From Marinobacter aromaticivorans (GTDB lineage Bacteria; Pseudomonadota; Gammaproteobacteria; Pseudomonadales; Oleiphilaceae): DNA of 64,000 nucleotides. Position numbers and translations under genes: made by a program. The stretch covers positions 186,001-250,000 of the forward strand of contig NZ_NIHD01000004.1 of the NCBI RefSeq assembly GCF_002806975.1, read 5' to 3'. Each line of letters opens with the position of its first letter. Positions within the stretch are counted from its first letter, which is position 1. This document shows positions 12,141-20,715 of the stretch, piece by piece. A model generated the notes under the pieces. It was not told the origin of the DNA. It ran no database searches and was given only the letters and a program-made list of their open reading frames with translations.

Positions 12141-12842
12141 CTACATCGGAACTTCAACGTGCCCGGGGCGGATAACACTGGCTTTTACCGTGCGGGACGA
12201 GCCGAGGTTTTCCACCAGTACCTGTTCGCCAATGGACGCGTTTGCCAGAGCTTTGCCCCGGGTACGAACTGAAAATGAACCGCTGCGGGCAGTAATGATA
12301 ACATGATCACCGCGTGTAACGGCATCCGGCGCCTCCAGAAGATCCGGCGTGAGAACCGAGCCTGCATTGACTGGCCGGCGCGCAATCATGCCTTGTACCA
12401 GTTCTGCATCGGTTATGATTCCCCGTCGGCTGGCGTTAACAACAACGGACCGGGTTTCAAGCATATCCCCGGTGATTCGCTCGCCACGCCCAAACGGGCG
12501 ACTGGCCACCAGAGCCGGGCCGCTTACAGAAACCGTTGTTGTTACGAACATCCGCCATGGGCGCTCTCCGCTACAGGCTACCTGCACGGATGGGTGCTCA
12601 CTTTTCCAGGGATCGCCGGTGAATTCCACCGAAAGGGCCTCGGAACAGGGCGCAAGCGCAATTCTCGGGTCGATATTGCCGGCCTCGAATGCGACCTGAT
12701 ACCCTTTGTCGGTCTGGGCCTGGGCAAAAGCTTCAAGAAAAGCCGTGGCGGCGTCCCGTATTTCGTCCGCGGTGGTTTTTGCCTGTGCCGGGCCGGCAAA
12801 AGCGGATATGACTATGGTCAATACTAAAAGCTGGGTGCGCAT
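12141..12842 (-). CDS. flgA: Flagellar basal body P-ring formation protein FlgA
   Basis: Periplasmic chaperone for assembly of the FlgI P-ring. The 233 residues begin with a signal peptide (about 1-21, ending AGPAQA). A first beta domain contains IDPRIALAPCSEALSVEF. The C-terminal SAF domain contains LVASRPFGRGERITGDMLE and GDHVIITARSGSFSVRTRGK, both characteristic of FlgA. It is divergent from cheV and about 200 bp upstream of flgM on the same strand, the usual flgA-flgM-flgN order in this group. Confidence 0.94.
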   Translation of the reverse strand: MRTQLLVLTIVISAFAGPAQAKTTADEIRDAATAFLEAFAQAQTDKGYQVAFEAGNIDPRIALAPCSEALSVEFTGDPWKSEHPSVQVACSGERPWRMFVTTTVSVSGPALVASRPFGRGERITGDMLETRSVVVNASRRGIITDAELVQGMIARRPVNAGSVLTPDLLEAPDAVTRGDHVIITARSGSFSVRTRGKALANASIGEQVLVENLGSSRTVKASVIRPGHVEVPM

Positions 12843-13030
12843 ATGCCCTGGTATGTCCTATGCTGTCGGTAATAAGGCAAAATTCATCGAAATGCCTAAG
12901 GATTACAGTATTCCGGTCGTTAACAAGGCTGATCCGTTTGCAGGTGGCACTATTCTGTCGCCCGGTTAACTCACCAGGTTAGATTCGCAAAATGCGTGCC
13001 GGTGCTATCCGGCCATCAGGAGAGACTGCT

Positions 13031-13960
13031 ATGGCAGGGGTATTGGACAGTGTAAATCAGCGTACTCAGCTGGTAGGGCAGAATCGCCTGGAGCTGCTTC
13101 TTTTCCGTTTACGCGGGCGTCAGATTTATGGCATCAACGTATTCAAGGTCAAGGAAGTGCTCCAGTGCCCGAAGTTGTCGTCCATACCTAACAGCCGTGC
13201 TGTGGTTCGAGGTGTTGCCCATATCCGGGGCCAAACAATTCCTGTGATTGATCTGGGCATGGCGATTGGTCTTCCGGGGATTGCACAGGAAGATTTGCCC
13301 AACAGTTTTGTAATCATTACCGAGTACAACCGCAAAACCCAGGGGTTTCTGGTATCCGCAGTCGACCGAATCATGAACATGAACTGGGAGGATATCCTTC
13401 CACCACCGAAAGGGTCAGGCAAAGACGTTTACCTTACCGCCGTGACCAAAATCGAAGACAAGCTGGCTGAAATCCTGGATGTAGAGAAGATTCTTTCCGA
13501 GGTTTCCCCTCTGAGAGAAGATGTAACGGAAGCCATTGTAACCAGAAGTGCGCAGCGGGCTCCCGGGCACCTGCCGGTTCTTGTGGTAGACGACTCATCT
13601 GTGGCACGGCGCCAGATCGAACGTTGTCTGACGGCGATTGGTATGGAGGTGATCACCCGCAATGACGGCAGGCAGGCATACGAATACCTTAAAGAAATCA
13701 CGGCGGACGGTTCAAAGGCAGGCGACCACTTTTCGCTGATCATCTCGGATGTGGAAATGCCTGAAATGGATGGGTACACACTGGTTACGCGGATTAAAAC
13801 GGATCCCGCTCTCAGCGGGCTGTTTGTTATGCTCCATACTTCACTGAGCGGAGTATTCAACAAGGCGATGGTGCAAAAAGTCGGAGCGGATGACTTCATG
13901 GCGAAGTTCAGTCCCGATGAACTCGCTGAGCGGGTCATGGAAATTATTGACCAGAACTGA
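13031..13960 (+). CDS. cheV: Chemotaxis coupling protein CheV
   Basis: A CheW-like scaffold fused to a phosphorylatable receiver that couples chemoreceptors to CheA. Residues about 15-160 form the CheW domain (LLLFRLRGRQIYGINVFKVK, RGQTIPVIDLGMAIG). Residues about 180-305 form the receiver (VLVVDDSSVARRQIER, phosphoacceptor Asp in IISDVEMPEMDGY). I place the start at the ATG at 13031, 7 nt after AGGAGA; an in-frame ATG at 12992 would add 13 residues not typical of the family. cheR follows 41 bp later and flgA is divergent. Confidence 0.94.
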   Translation: MAGVLDSVNQRTQLVGQNRLELLLFRLRGRQIYGINVFKVKEVLQCPKLSSIPNSRAVVRGVAHIRGQTIPVIDLGMAIGLPGIAQEDLPNSFVIITEYNRKTQGFLVSAVDRIMNMNWEDILPPPKGSGKDVYLTAVTKIEDKLAEILDVEKILSEVSPLREDVTEAIVTRSAQRAPGHLPVLVVDDSSVARRQIERCLTAIGMEVITRNDGRQAYEYLKEITADGSKAGDHFSLIISDVEMPEMDGYTLVTRIKTDPALSGLFVMLHTSLSGVFNKAMVQKVGADDFMAKFSPDELAERVMEIIDQN

Positions 13961-14001
13961 CTCCTTAGCCCCTCTGAAAATTTATTCACAATTGAGATCC
14001 A

Positions 14002-14829
14002 ATGAAAACGGATATTACGCCACAGGAATATGAAGCCTTCAAAACGTTCCTGCAGGACGCTTGTGGCATTTTGCTGGGCGATAACAAACAGTACCTTGTG
14101 AAAAGCCGTTTGCGGCGAATTCTTGAAGAAAACGACCTGAAATCCCTCGGGGAATTGCTTGACCGCCTCCGGAAATCGGGCCGGGGTAGCCTCAGGGAAG
14201 TCGTGATTGATGCGATGACTACCAACGAAACCCTCTGGTTCCGCGATGATCACCCGTTTCGTATTCTGCAGGAAAAACTGCTCCCGGAGTTTGCCGCGCG
14301 CTCTGCAGTATCACCCTTAAGGATCTGGTCGGCTGCATGCTCCACCGGGCAGGAGCCTTACTCGGTGGGCATGGTTGTAGAAGAGTTCCGGCGCCAGAAA
14401 CCGGGCAAATTGCGCGACGTAAAAGTGACCGCAACGGACATATCGAAAAGCGTGCTCGAGGTTGCTCGCCGTGGTGAATATGAAATGATCGCCATTGGAA
14501 GAGGCTTGTCGCCGGAACGTCAAAAGCAGTTTTTTACCCCCTCTGCCAACGGTGGCTGGCAAATCCGACCGCAGATCCGAAATATGGTGGAGTTCCGGGA
14601 ACTCAATCTGCTTGAGCGCTACCTGTTGGGAAAATTCGACATAGTGATGTGCCGGAATGTTCTGATCTATTTTTCAGCAGACCTCAAAAGAGACATCCTG
14701 ACCCGCATCCATGCCACTCTGAATCCCGGTGGTTACCTTATTCTCGGAGCCTCGGAATCGCTCAATGGCCTCCCGGAGCTTTACGAGATGGTGCAGTGCC
14801 ACCCGGGGATTATCTACAGGAAAAAGTAA
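14002..14829 (+). CDS. cheR: Chemotaxis protein methyltransferase CheR
   Basis: Methylates glutamates of chemoreceptors with SAM, resetting their sensitivity. The 275 residues contain the N-terminal helical domain (YEAFKTFLQDACGILLGDNK, RLRRIL) and the methyltransferase domain with TTNETLWFRD, the SAM-binding segment RIWSAACSTGQEPYSVGM and FDIVMCRNVLIYFSADLKR. The C-terminus SESLNGLPELYE is also typical. Single-domain, without TPR repeats. It follows cheV and precedes an MFS gene by 3 bp, so readthrough is possible. Confidence 0.96.
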   Translation: MKTDITPQEYEAFKTFLQDACGILLGDNKQYLVKSRLRRILEENDLKSLGELLDRLRKSGRGSLREVVIDAMTTNETLWFRDDHPFRILQEKLLPEFAARSAVSPLRIWSAACSTGQEPYSVGMVVEEFRRQKPGKLRDVKVTATDISKSVLEVARRGEYEMIAIGRGLSPERQKQFFTPSANGGWQIRPQIRNMVEFRELNLLERYLLGKFDIVMCRNVLIYFSADLKRDILTRIHATLNPGGYLILGASESLNGLPELYEMVQCHPGIIYRKK

Positions 14830-14832
14830 TCC

Positions 14833-16020
14833 ATGCCCTTTAATGTGTGGGTCCTGGTAGCAGCACAAGCGCTTGCCATGTGTACGGCGCCATTTATCGT
14901 TTTCATCGGAAGTATCCAGGGCCGCCTGCTTGCACCTGCACCTGAGTACGCAACACTGCCTGTAGGGCTTGTGGTGGTTGGAACTGTGCTTGCTATCAAA
15001 CCTGCTACCTGGTTGATGGAGAGGCTGGGCCGCAAGCGGGTAATGCTGCTTGGCGCCCTCATGGGTATGCTGGCGGCGTGCCTTGGCGCGATCGCATCCT
15101 GGCAGGGGCTGTTTACCTTGCTTTGCCTGGCTGCGCTGGTTGGCGGGTCCGGCCTGGCGGTGGTGCATCAATACCGGTTTGCAGCAATGGAATCCGTGCC
15201 GGACAGCCTGGCAGGCTCAGCCGCAGCAAGAGTTTTGCTCGGAGGCCTGATTGCCGCCTGGCTCGGGCCCGAAATTGCGTCACTTGGCAGCGGGGCAGAG
15301 GCACGTTACCCCTTTTTGAACAGTTGGATTGGCCTGGCCGGTGTGCAGTTTGGCGCGCTGGTGATACTCGGAGCGGGTTACCGTGCCCGTGGTGAGCGGG
15401 TACGGGAAACCCATGCTGGTGGCGGCAGGCCACTGCGGGAAATACTTGCCAATCCGCTGATCTGGGCAGCCATCAGCGCTGCGGCCATTGGCTATGCGGT
15501 GATGAGTTTCATCATGACCGCAACCCCTCTGAGCATGACAGAAATGGCGGGGCACGACCTGGATGATGCCAAGCGGGTTATTCAGTTGCACATTATGGCC
15601 ATGTACCTGCCATCGCTCATCAGTGGCTGGTTGACGCGTGTGGTGGGCATACCCCTCATGATGGCAGCGGGGCTGCTTGCTTACCTGGGATGTGTTGTTC
15701 TGGCCGCCAGTGGTGTCAGCTTCCACCATTATCTGTCTGCTCTGTTGCTGCTGGGTGTGGGCTGGAACTTTCTTTTTGTAGGCGGCACCACCTTGTTACC
15801 TCATGGGTATACCGACGCCGAACGTTTCAGGGTTCAGGGGCTCAATGATATTTTGGTATTCGGCTCACAGGCCACAGCGGCTCTATCGGCAGGTGTCATC
15901 CTGTCCTGGCTTGGCTGGTCGGCGCTTGTGATGATTGCTGTGCCTTTTCTGGTCGTTCATGGGGTACTGATGGTTCTGTGGCTGACTCGGGGAGATGCGG
16001 TAGCCCGAAAGCCTTTATAG
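14833..16020 (+). CDS. Major facilitator superfamily transporter
   Basis: A 395-residue integral membrane protein with about 12 hydrophobic segments and the MFS motif-A-like loop MERLGRKRVMLLGALMG between helices 2 and 3. The central cytoplasmic loop is about residues 183-200. The substrate cannot be told from sequence. It starts 3 bp after cheR and is followed 12 bp later by a LysR-type gene on the same strand, so it may be cotranscribed with either; the LysR neighbour does not resemble a dedicated regulator of it. Confidence 0.85.
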   Translation: MPFNVWVLVAAQALAMCTAPFIVFIGSIQGRLLAPAPEYATLPVGLVVVGTVLAIKPATWLMERLGRKRVMLLGALMGMLAACLGAIASWQGLFTLLCLAALVGGSGLAVVHQYRFAAMESVPDSLAGSAAARVLLGGLIAAWLGPEIASLGSGAEARYPFLNSWIGLAGVQFGALVILGAGYRARGERVRETHAGGGRPLREILANPLIWAAISAAAIGYAVMSFIMTATPLSMTEMAGHDLDDAKRVIQLHIMAMYLPSLISGWLTRVVGIPLMMAAGLLAYLGCVVLAASGVSFHHYLSALLLLGVGWNFLFVGGTTLLPHGYTDAERFRVQGLNDILVFGSQATAALSAGVILSWLGWSALVMIAVPFLVVHGVLMVLWLTRGDAVARKPL

Positions 16021-16032
16021 CCGGGGGTCTGA

Positions 16033-16956
16033 ATGGACCAGATGAATCTGCGCCATCTCTATTATTTCTGGGTAATAAGCCGCGAAGGTTCTATTGCCAG
16101 GGCCAGTGATGTCCTTGATCTCGCACCGCAAACTCTCAGCGGCCAACTGGCGACGTTTGAAGCCTCTCTGGGCGGACGCCTGTTCCTGAGGGAGCGGCGC
16201 AAGCTGATTCTTACTGATCTTGGCCGATTGGTACTCGGTTATGCCGATGATATTTTTGCGCTGACCGGCGAGTTGACTGAAACCTTGCGGTCGGGTCCTG
16301 CAGAACGCCCCCTGGCACTTTCTGCGGGCATATCTGCCTCTATCCACAAACTGATTGTCTATTACCTGTTGCAGCCTGCGATGACCATTGAGCGGCCGAT
16401 TCAGCTCGAATGTCAAACCGGCCGAACCCAGGGGTTGATCCTCAGCCTGAAGCGGAAAGAACTGGATGTGGTACTGACTGATCGCATGCCGGGCGTCCAT
16501 AACGAGCCCAATCTGACGGTTCACCCGATAGCGAGTTCCAGTATCAGTCTTTTTGCAGCGCCAGCCCTCGCCCAGAGATTGCGTTCGGGGTTACCGGGAT
16601 CACTCAATGGTGAGCCTTTCCTCGCCAATGCTACCGACGTGCCTTACTTCGAGCGCCTGATGAACTGGTTTGCCCTGAAAGGGGTACGCATGAACCTGGT
16701 AGCCCGGGTGGATGACAGCGCGCTGATCAAGGTTTTTGGCCGCGAAGGCTTTGGCGTTTTCGCTGCGCCTACGGTAATTCGTGATGAGGTATGCCGGCAG
16801 TATGAAGTGGAGCACCTCCTGGCCGTGGATGAGGTAACGGACGAGCTCTTTGCCATCACACGGGGAAGTCGGTTGAATCATGAGGGTGTCCGGGCCATCT
16901 GTGAAGCCCGCACCGATTTCCGGAACTCAAAATCAGCATCGAAAAAAGCGATGTAA
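16033..16956 (+). CDS. nhaR: LysR-family regulator, NhaR-like
   Basis: A 307-residue LysR-type transcription factor. The N-terminal helix-turn-helix contains LRHLYYFWVISREGSIARAS and LAPQTLSGQLATFEASLGG, the form typical of NhaR, which activates the Na+/H+ antiporter gene nhaA in response to Na+. The effector domain contains LSAGISASIHKLIVYYLL, also NhaR-like. The start may be the ATG at 16033 or at 16042 (MNLRHLYYF). There is no nhaA next to it in the window, so the target is uncertain. Confidence 0.8.
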   Translation: MDQMNLRHLYYFWVISREGSIARASDVLDLAPQTLSGQLATFEASLGGRLFLRERRKLILTDLGRLVLGYADDIFALTGELTETLRSGPAERPLALSAGISASIHKLIVYYLLQPAMTIERPIQLECQTGRTQGLILSLKRKELDVVLTDRMPGVHNEPNLTVHPIASSSISLFAAPALAQRLRSGLPGSLNGEPFLANATDVPYFERLMNWFALKGVRMNLVARVDDSALIKVFGREGFGVFAAPTVIRDEVCRQYEVEHLLAVDEVTDELFAITRGSRLNHEGVRAICEARTDFRNSKSASKKAM

Positions 16957-17041
16957 AATAATCATAAAACCTTATTTTATCGAGCTTCAATTGTCGGCAC
17001 TATGGATGCGTGAAAGGTAGTAACCCAAAGGAGAAGCAGCC

Positions 17042-17392
17042 ATGAAGACGATCCATAAATTCCGCCTTGAACCGGGTAAAGAGCCGACCACTTTATCTCT
17101 CACCGAAGGTTACAGAGTGGTTCGTTGTGAGTACATTGTGCCCCACAAGGCCGTTTACATTTGGGTAGAACAGCCGTTGAACGTAGGCACACCGGCTCTG
17201 AAGCGCCAGTTCCGGGTAACTTTCTCCGGAGAGCCGGTGCCCCGGACCTATGAGTACGTAGACACTGCGCTCGATCAGTTCGGCCCTGAGGCTTATCACG
17301 TCTATGCAGTTCCGGCTGAAGGCCAGGCTGGTGGTAGCAAGCCCGAAAGTGATGTTCCCATTAACCAGCCTTTGGCGGCCTCAGACTGGTGA
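17042..17392 (+). CDS. Small conserved-looking protein, DUF7352-like; function unknown
   Basis: A 116-residue soluble protein with no signal peptide or membrane segment. The first 95 residues are beta-rich (IHKFRLEP, YRVVRCEYIVPHKAVYIWV, FRVTFSGEPVP, HVYAVPAE), resembling a small domain family seen in phage and bacterial genomes, which I recall as DUF7352 but cannot confirm. The tail is polar. A good AAAGGAG site precedes the ATG. It is monocistronic, between nhaR-like and a convergent cupin gene. Confidence 0.6.
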   Translation: MKTIHKFRLEPGKEPTTLSLTEGYRVVRCEYIVPHKAVYIWVEQPLNVGTPALKRQFRVTFSGEPVPRTYEYVDTALDQFGPEAYHVYAVPAEGQAGGSKPESDVPINQPLAASDW

Positions 17393-17425
17393 GGCAGCAT
17401 TAGCTCTTGCGCTTTCCCTTTTCAG

Positions 17426-17443
17426 AGAGCCCTCCGGGGCTCT
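17426..17443. terminator. Hairpin between convergent genes
   Basis: AGAGCCC pairs perfectly with GGGCTCT around a 4-nt loop, at the junction of the convergent small-protein and cupin genes. No strong T-run follows on either strand, so termination is possible but not certain. Confidence 0.35.
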
Positions 17444-18089
17444 AGCGCAGGTGGCCGGTTTTTACCCAGATTACCGTTTCCTGGTCCACAAAAGGATGAT
17501 GTTGGCTCATGTGGGGGCTCCTTATCCAGGTACCGGCAGGGTAGTGCCCGTGTTCGTCGCAGAATTCGCCTGAAAGCACAAATATCTCTTCACCGCCGAA
17601 ATGCCTGTGTGGCTGAAACGTCTCTTTGGCAGGCCATTTAACGAGAGCCACATGTTCGTGTTCAAACTCGTGCAGCGGCATGACTTCAAGGCCACCAATA
17701 CCAGGCAGCCAGTCGCTGTTTCTGGTATCAACGCGAACAGTCTTCAGATCCCGCTCATTGAATTGATGCAGTTTGACCAGCAGTGTGCAGCCGGGCTTGC
17801 TGAACGGTGCGTGCGCGCTGCCGGGCGGATTGCGAAGGTATGTGCCGGCAGGATAATCGCCTGATTCATCTGAAAACACACCGTCAAGTACGAGGATTTC
17901 TTCCCCAAGCGGATGTTCATGCCGGCTGAAGCTTGCTCCGGGTTCGTATCGGACAATACTGGTGGCATGGCCACGCTCGGCCTCTTCCCGAGCCAAAGGT
18001 TTCCGGACAACCCCGCCGGAAGGGCTGGGAAGCCATTCCAGTTCATGAGTCCGGATGACAACCTTGCGACTAAAGTCCATATTCAGCAT
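17442..18089 (-). CDS. Two-cupin protein, ChrR-like
   Basis: A 215-residue protein with two tandem cupin domains. The first (about 30-110) contains YEPGASFSRHEHPLGEEILV, with the metal-binding pattern H-x-H and a downstream Glu. The second (about 125-210) contains WPAKETFQPHRHFGGEEIFV. Each ends in the phrase YPAGTYLRNP or YPAGTWIRSP. This resembles the ChrR anti-sigma cupin domain, but no sigma factor lies nearby and no zinc-binding anti-sigma N-terminus is present, so it is more likely a stand-alone metal-binding protein. Cytosolic by absence of a signal. Confidence 0.8.
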   Translation of the reverse strand: MLNMDFSRKVVIRTHELEWLPSPSGGVVRKPLAREEAERGHATSIVRYEPGASFSRHEHPLGEEILVLDGVFSDESGDYPAGTYLRNPPGSAHAPFSKPGCTLLVKLHQFNERDLKTVRVDTRNSDWLPGIGGLEVMPLHEFEHEHVALVKWPAKETFQPHRHFGGEEIFVLSGEFCDEHGHYPAGTWIRSPHMSQHHPFVDQETVIWVKTGHLR

Positions 18090-18160
18090 TGCACTGCCTT
18101 GTCAATAAATACAACCATTAATTACGATTGAAACTCGCACACGGATGCACAGAATCGCCA

Positions 18161-18691
18161 CTACTTTATCAGCTTCTGAACATCCCGAAACGCCGGGTGG
18201 GTGCAGTGACGCATCCACTCAAACGCCACCATCTCCGTAGTAACGATGCGGGCGCCGCTCTCACTGAGCCGGTCCAGGGCAACGTCGCGATCGAATTCAT
18301 TCCGTGACCCTGTTGCATCTGCCACCACCCAAACCTTATAGCCGGCATCAATAAGGCTGAGAGCTGTCTGCATCATGCATACATGAGTCTCGCAGCCACC
18401 GATAACTATATGCTGCCGCCCTTCCGGCAGATTCTCTACCAGCCCATCCGAACAAGCGTCGAAATGATGCTTGCTCAGTGTCTGGTGGCAAAGCTCTTTC
18501 ACCGCCTCCACATTTGGCCCCAGTTTTTCCGGCAGTTGCTCGGTGGCGAGCACCGGAATGTCCAGTAGCCCGGCAATCGTTGCAAGGGTAACGCATTGAT
18601 TGATTACATCCTGCCCATGGGTAATTGCAGGCATCAGCTTTTCCTGAACGTCGATCAGAACCAGGGTCGATTGTTCGGATTTCATCAGCAT
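18161..18691 (-). CDS. Isochorismatase-family cysteine hydrolase
   Basis: A 176-residue member of the isochorismatase-like/YcaC hydrolase superfamily. The triad is visible: Asp in TLVLIDVQEKL, Lys in ATEQLPEKLG, and Cys in VIGGCETHVCMMQTA. The substrate is unknown; members act on isochorismate, nicotinamide or amides. I chose the ATG whose codon occupies 18689-18691, with GGAG 7 nt upstream; the open frame extends to 18802 but the additional N-terminus has no family character. It is upstream of nothing obviously related. Confidence 0.85.
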   Translation of the reverse strand: MLMKSEQSTLVLIDVQEKLMPAITHGQDVINQCVTLATIAGLLDIPVLATEQLPEKLGPNVEAVKELCHQTLSKHHFDACSDGLVENLPEGRQHIVIGGCETHVCMMQTALSLIDAGYKVWVVADATGSRNEFDRDVALDRLSESGARIVTTEMVAFEWMRHCTHPAFRDVQKLIK

Positions 18692-18838
18692 TGCCAGTCT
18701 CCAAACGTTGATAACACTGAACAAATGAGAAGTGCCATGGTACTCGTAATGCCAGGGCACGTGTAATGAAAGTGGCGAGCACCATAAAACCATTATCGGC
18801 ATAAAGTGAAAATTTTGCCGGGATTTACAGCGCAGGAG

Positions 18839-18867
18839 TTGCCAAGCGCCCCCAAAACCATTAAAGT
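18839..18867 (+). promoter_or_regulatory. Possible sigma-70 promoter for tRNA-Ser
   Basis: TTGCCA and TAAAGT are separated by 17 bp, about 48 bp before the tRNA start. The -35 element is good and the -10 is four of six. Low-confidence call based on position. Confidence 0.35.
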
Positions 18868-18915
18868 TTGCGCCCTCAAATGAGCGACGACATAGCTGAT
18901 TTGAAACAGGTTATT

Positions 18916-19006
18916 GGAGAGGTGGCCGAGTGGCTGAAGGCGCACGCCTGGAAAGTGTGTATACGTTAATAGCGTATCGAGGGTTCGAATCCCTCCCTCT
19001 CCGCCA
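18916..19006 (+). tRNA. tRNA-Ser(GGA)
   Basis: Complete type II tRNA with acceptor stem GGAGAGG/CCTCTCC, discriminator G and encoded CCA. The anticodon stem-loop has CCTGGAAAG with anticodon GGA. A long variable arm precedes the T-arm GGGTTCGAATCCC. The sequence is close to the E. coli tRNA-Ser(GGA) in the anticodon region. A terminator follows directly, and the 3' end is repeated downstream. Confidence 0.97.
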
Positions 19007-19047
19007 ATACAAAACCCCGGCAACGCTGGGGTTTTTTATTGGCCGAA
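18988..19047 (+). repeat. 60-bp direct repeat, copy 1 (tRNA-Ser 3' end plus terminator)
   Basis: Begins within the tRNA-Ser T-arm, covers the 3' acceptor strand and CCA, and runs through the hairpin terminator to GGCCGAA. It is identical over 60 bp to 19160-19219, with a period of 172 bp. Confidence 0.95.
19011..19038 (+). terminator. Terminator of tRNA-Ser, copy 1
   Basis: AACCCC pairs with GGGGTT around GGCAACGCT, followed by a T-run. A strong rho-independent terminator just after the tRNA. Confidence 0.85.
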
Positions 19048-19159
19048 GGACAGGGTAGAAAGAACCCTCGCGGGTTCGACCGCAGGCTGCGAAGCAGCCG
19101 GAGGAACGTCGGAGCCACGCGACGACGGCCCCGAAGGGGAGAGGTCCGCAGGGCCGAAT

Positions 19160-19219
19160 AATCCCTCCCTCTCCGCCAATACAAAACCCCGGCAACGCTG
19201 GGGTTTTTTATTGGCCGAA
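19160..19219 (+). repeat. 60-bp direct repeat, copy 2 (tRNA 3' fragment plus terminator)
   Basis: Identical to 18988-19047. It holds only the last part of the tRNA (T-arm 3' side, acceptor 3' strand, CCA) and the terminator. The 112 bp between the copies are GC-rich with strong hairpins, for example 19062-19077 and 19085-19099. Confidence 0.95.
19183..19210 (+). terminator. Terminator, copy 2
   Basis: Second identical copy of the hairpin and T-run found after tRNA-Ser. It would catch readthrough and separates the tRNA from the convergent DUF938 gene. Confidence 0.8.
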
Positions 19220-19236
19220 TCGACTCCCATACCCGT

Positions 19237-19836
19237 CTACACTTTTCTCCAGACCAGTAGCCGGTTATTCGCGGGCATATCAAAGTCCGACTCCAGGGCT
19301 AAACCATTTTCACTGGCGATGCGTTTGAGGTCGTCCATATCCCGGATTCCCATCACAGGGTTCTGTTGCCTCAAAGAGGCATCAAACTGCTGATTGCTTG
19401 CGCTGGTGAATCTTCCGCCGTAATTAAATGGTCCGTAAAGGCAGAAGGCGTCTCCCTTCGTGAGATGGGCGGCCACGCCCCTAAACATGGCCTCTACTTC
19501 GTGCCACGACATGATGTGGGCGGTGTTGGCAGAGAATACGCCATTAATCGGTGGAATCTGCCAGGAGTCGGCACTGACATCCAGGGGCAACGGGCTACTG
19601 ATGTTTGGCAGGTTTGCCTCTGCAAGCCACGGCTTGCACAACTGGTAGTTGCGCGGATGGTCGCTGGGCTGCCACTTAAGGTGCGGGAGGCTGCCGGCAA
19701 AATGCACTGCGTGTTGCCCGGTGCCTGTGCCGATCTCGAGAACAGTTCCGGGGTTGATGAACACCGCGGAGAGCTTTTCAAGAATGACCTGCTTATTATT
19801 CTCGCAGGCTTGAGAAAACGGTTTTCCTTCAGTCAT
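19237..19836 (-). CDS. DUF938 SAM-dependent methyltransferase-like protein
   Basis: A 199-residue class I methyltransferase-like protein. The SAM-binding loop is VLEIGTGTGQHAVHFA, followed by the DUF938 signatures LKWQPSDH, ANTAHIMSWHEVEAMF and YGPFNYGGRFTSASNQQFD. The substrate is unknown. I placed the start at the ATG at 19836 (MTEGKPFSQ), where family similarity begins; the open frame continues to 20205 only because it runs antisense to the next gene. It is divergent from the kinase gene. Confidence 0.88.
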   Translation of the reverse strand: MTEGKPFSQACENNKQVILEKLSAVFINPGTVLEIGTGTGQHAVHFAGSLPHLKWQPSDHPRNYQLCKPWLAEANLPNISSPLPLDVSADSWQIPPINGVFSANTAHIMSWHEVEAMFRGVAAHLTKGDAFCLYGPFNYGGRFTSASNQQFDASLRQQNPVMGIRDMDDLKRIASENGLALESDFDMPANNRLLVWRKV

Positions 19837-19927
19837 TGGTGGCCCTGATTTGTCGCTGAATGCTCGAGATGCCAAGATGTTCGAATCTAACGTTTGGCAG
19901 CGAGCGTGTCCAAGGAGAATTGCGATT

Positions 19928-20698
19928 ATGTCTGGCGTATTCAGAAAGCGTAACGAAACAGGGTACGCAAATGCGCTGATCTGTGAAGCAGAGGGCCTGG
20001 AAAGCCTGAGGGAAGCTCTTCGCGATGCAGGCGTATCCGGCATTCGGATTCCCGAGGTGCTCAGTGTCGGCGAATCCGAAATGGAAATCGAGGCTATTGC
20101 CTCCCGCTCCCCAACCGCTGCCTCACTTGAAGAGCTGGGTGAGGGCCTTGCGCAAATGCACAGGGTTCCGAAGCCGCAGTATGGTTGGGCCAGCGACAAT
20201 TTCATAGGGCTCTCGCCACAACCGAATCACTGGTCGGCAACCTGGGGTGAGTTTTTCGTGAGGGATCGCCTTGAATATCAGGTGTCCGGGATCCGGGAGC
20301 CTGCTATACGCGAAAAATTCAGTGAGGTGCTGAGGCATCACGGAGAGCGCCTGGCTGACTGGCTGGACGAACACAGCACTCACGCAAGCCTTCTGCACGG
20401 AGATCTCTGGAGTGGCAATGTACTGTTCGACGCAGAGCATCCCTGGCTTATCGACCCGGCAGTATATTGCGGTGGCCGGGAAGCCGATCTGGCGATGACG
20501 GAAATGTTTGGTGGATTTGGCCGGGCATTCTATCAAGCCTATGACCGGGTTTATCTGCGTTCATCCGTTTACGAGCAGAAACGGGATATCTATAACCTCT
20601 ACCATTACCTGAACCACTACAACCTGTTCGGATCCGGTTATCTGGATGGGTGCAAGCGCGGTTTTTCAAGGCTGAAGCGAATTACAGAGAGCCCCTGA
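19928..20698 (+). CDS. Fructosamine kinase family protein
   Basis: A 256-residue APH-fold kinase of the fructosamine-3-kinase/YniA family, which phosphorylates sugars attached to protein amines and so allows deglycation. Visible are the catalytic-loop motif LLHGDLWSGNVLF, the Mg-binding motif WLIDPAVYCGGREADLAM, and the C-terminal YNLYHYLNHYNLFGSGY typical of the family. The N-lobe is short. The ATG at 19928 follows AAGGAG by 10 nt; an upstream ATG at 19850 would add 26 residues without family character. Divergent from the DUF938 gene. Confidence 0.88.
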   Translation: MSGVFRKRNETGYANALICEAEGLESLREALRDAGVSGIRIPEVLSVGESEMEIEAIASRSPTAASLEELGEGLAQMHRVPKPQYGWASDNFIGLSPQPNHWSATWGEFFVRDRLEYQVSGIREPAIREKFSEVLRHHGERLADWLDEHSTHASLLHGDLWSGNVLFDAEHPWLIDPAVYCGGREADLAMTEMFGGFGRAFYQAYDRVYLRSSVYEQKRDIYNLYHYLNHYNLFGSGYLDGCKRGFSRLKRITESP

Positions 20699-20715
20699 GG
20701 GGTGGATGGCCGGGC

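Noticed and set aside
13429-14253. Minus-strand 274-codon open frame across cheV and cheR
   Set aside because: Antisense to two well-supported genes; composition is that of a shadow frame.
19160-19219. Second tRNA-Ser gene
   Set aside because: Only the 3' quarter is present; no 5' acceptor strand, D-arm or anticodon arm precedes it.
18793-19283. Minus-strand open frames across tRNA-Ser with translations containing GEGGIRTLDTLLTY or similar
   Set aside because: These are well-known spurious translations of the strand opposite a tRNA-Ser; the tRNA itself is clear.
19850-20205. Longer N-terminus for the DUF938 protein, up to 20205
   Set aside because: The additional sequence is antisense to the fructosamine kinase gene and lacks family similarity.
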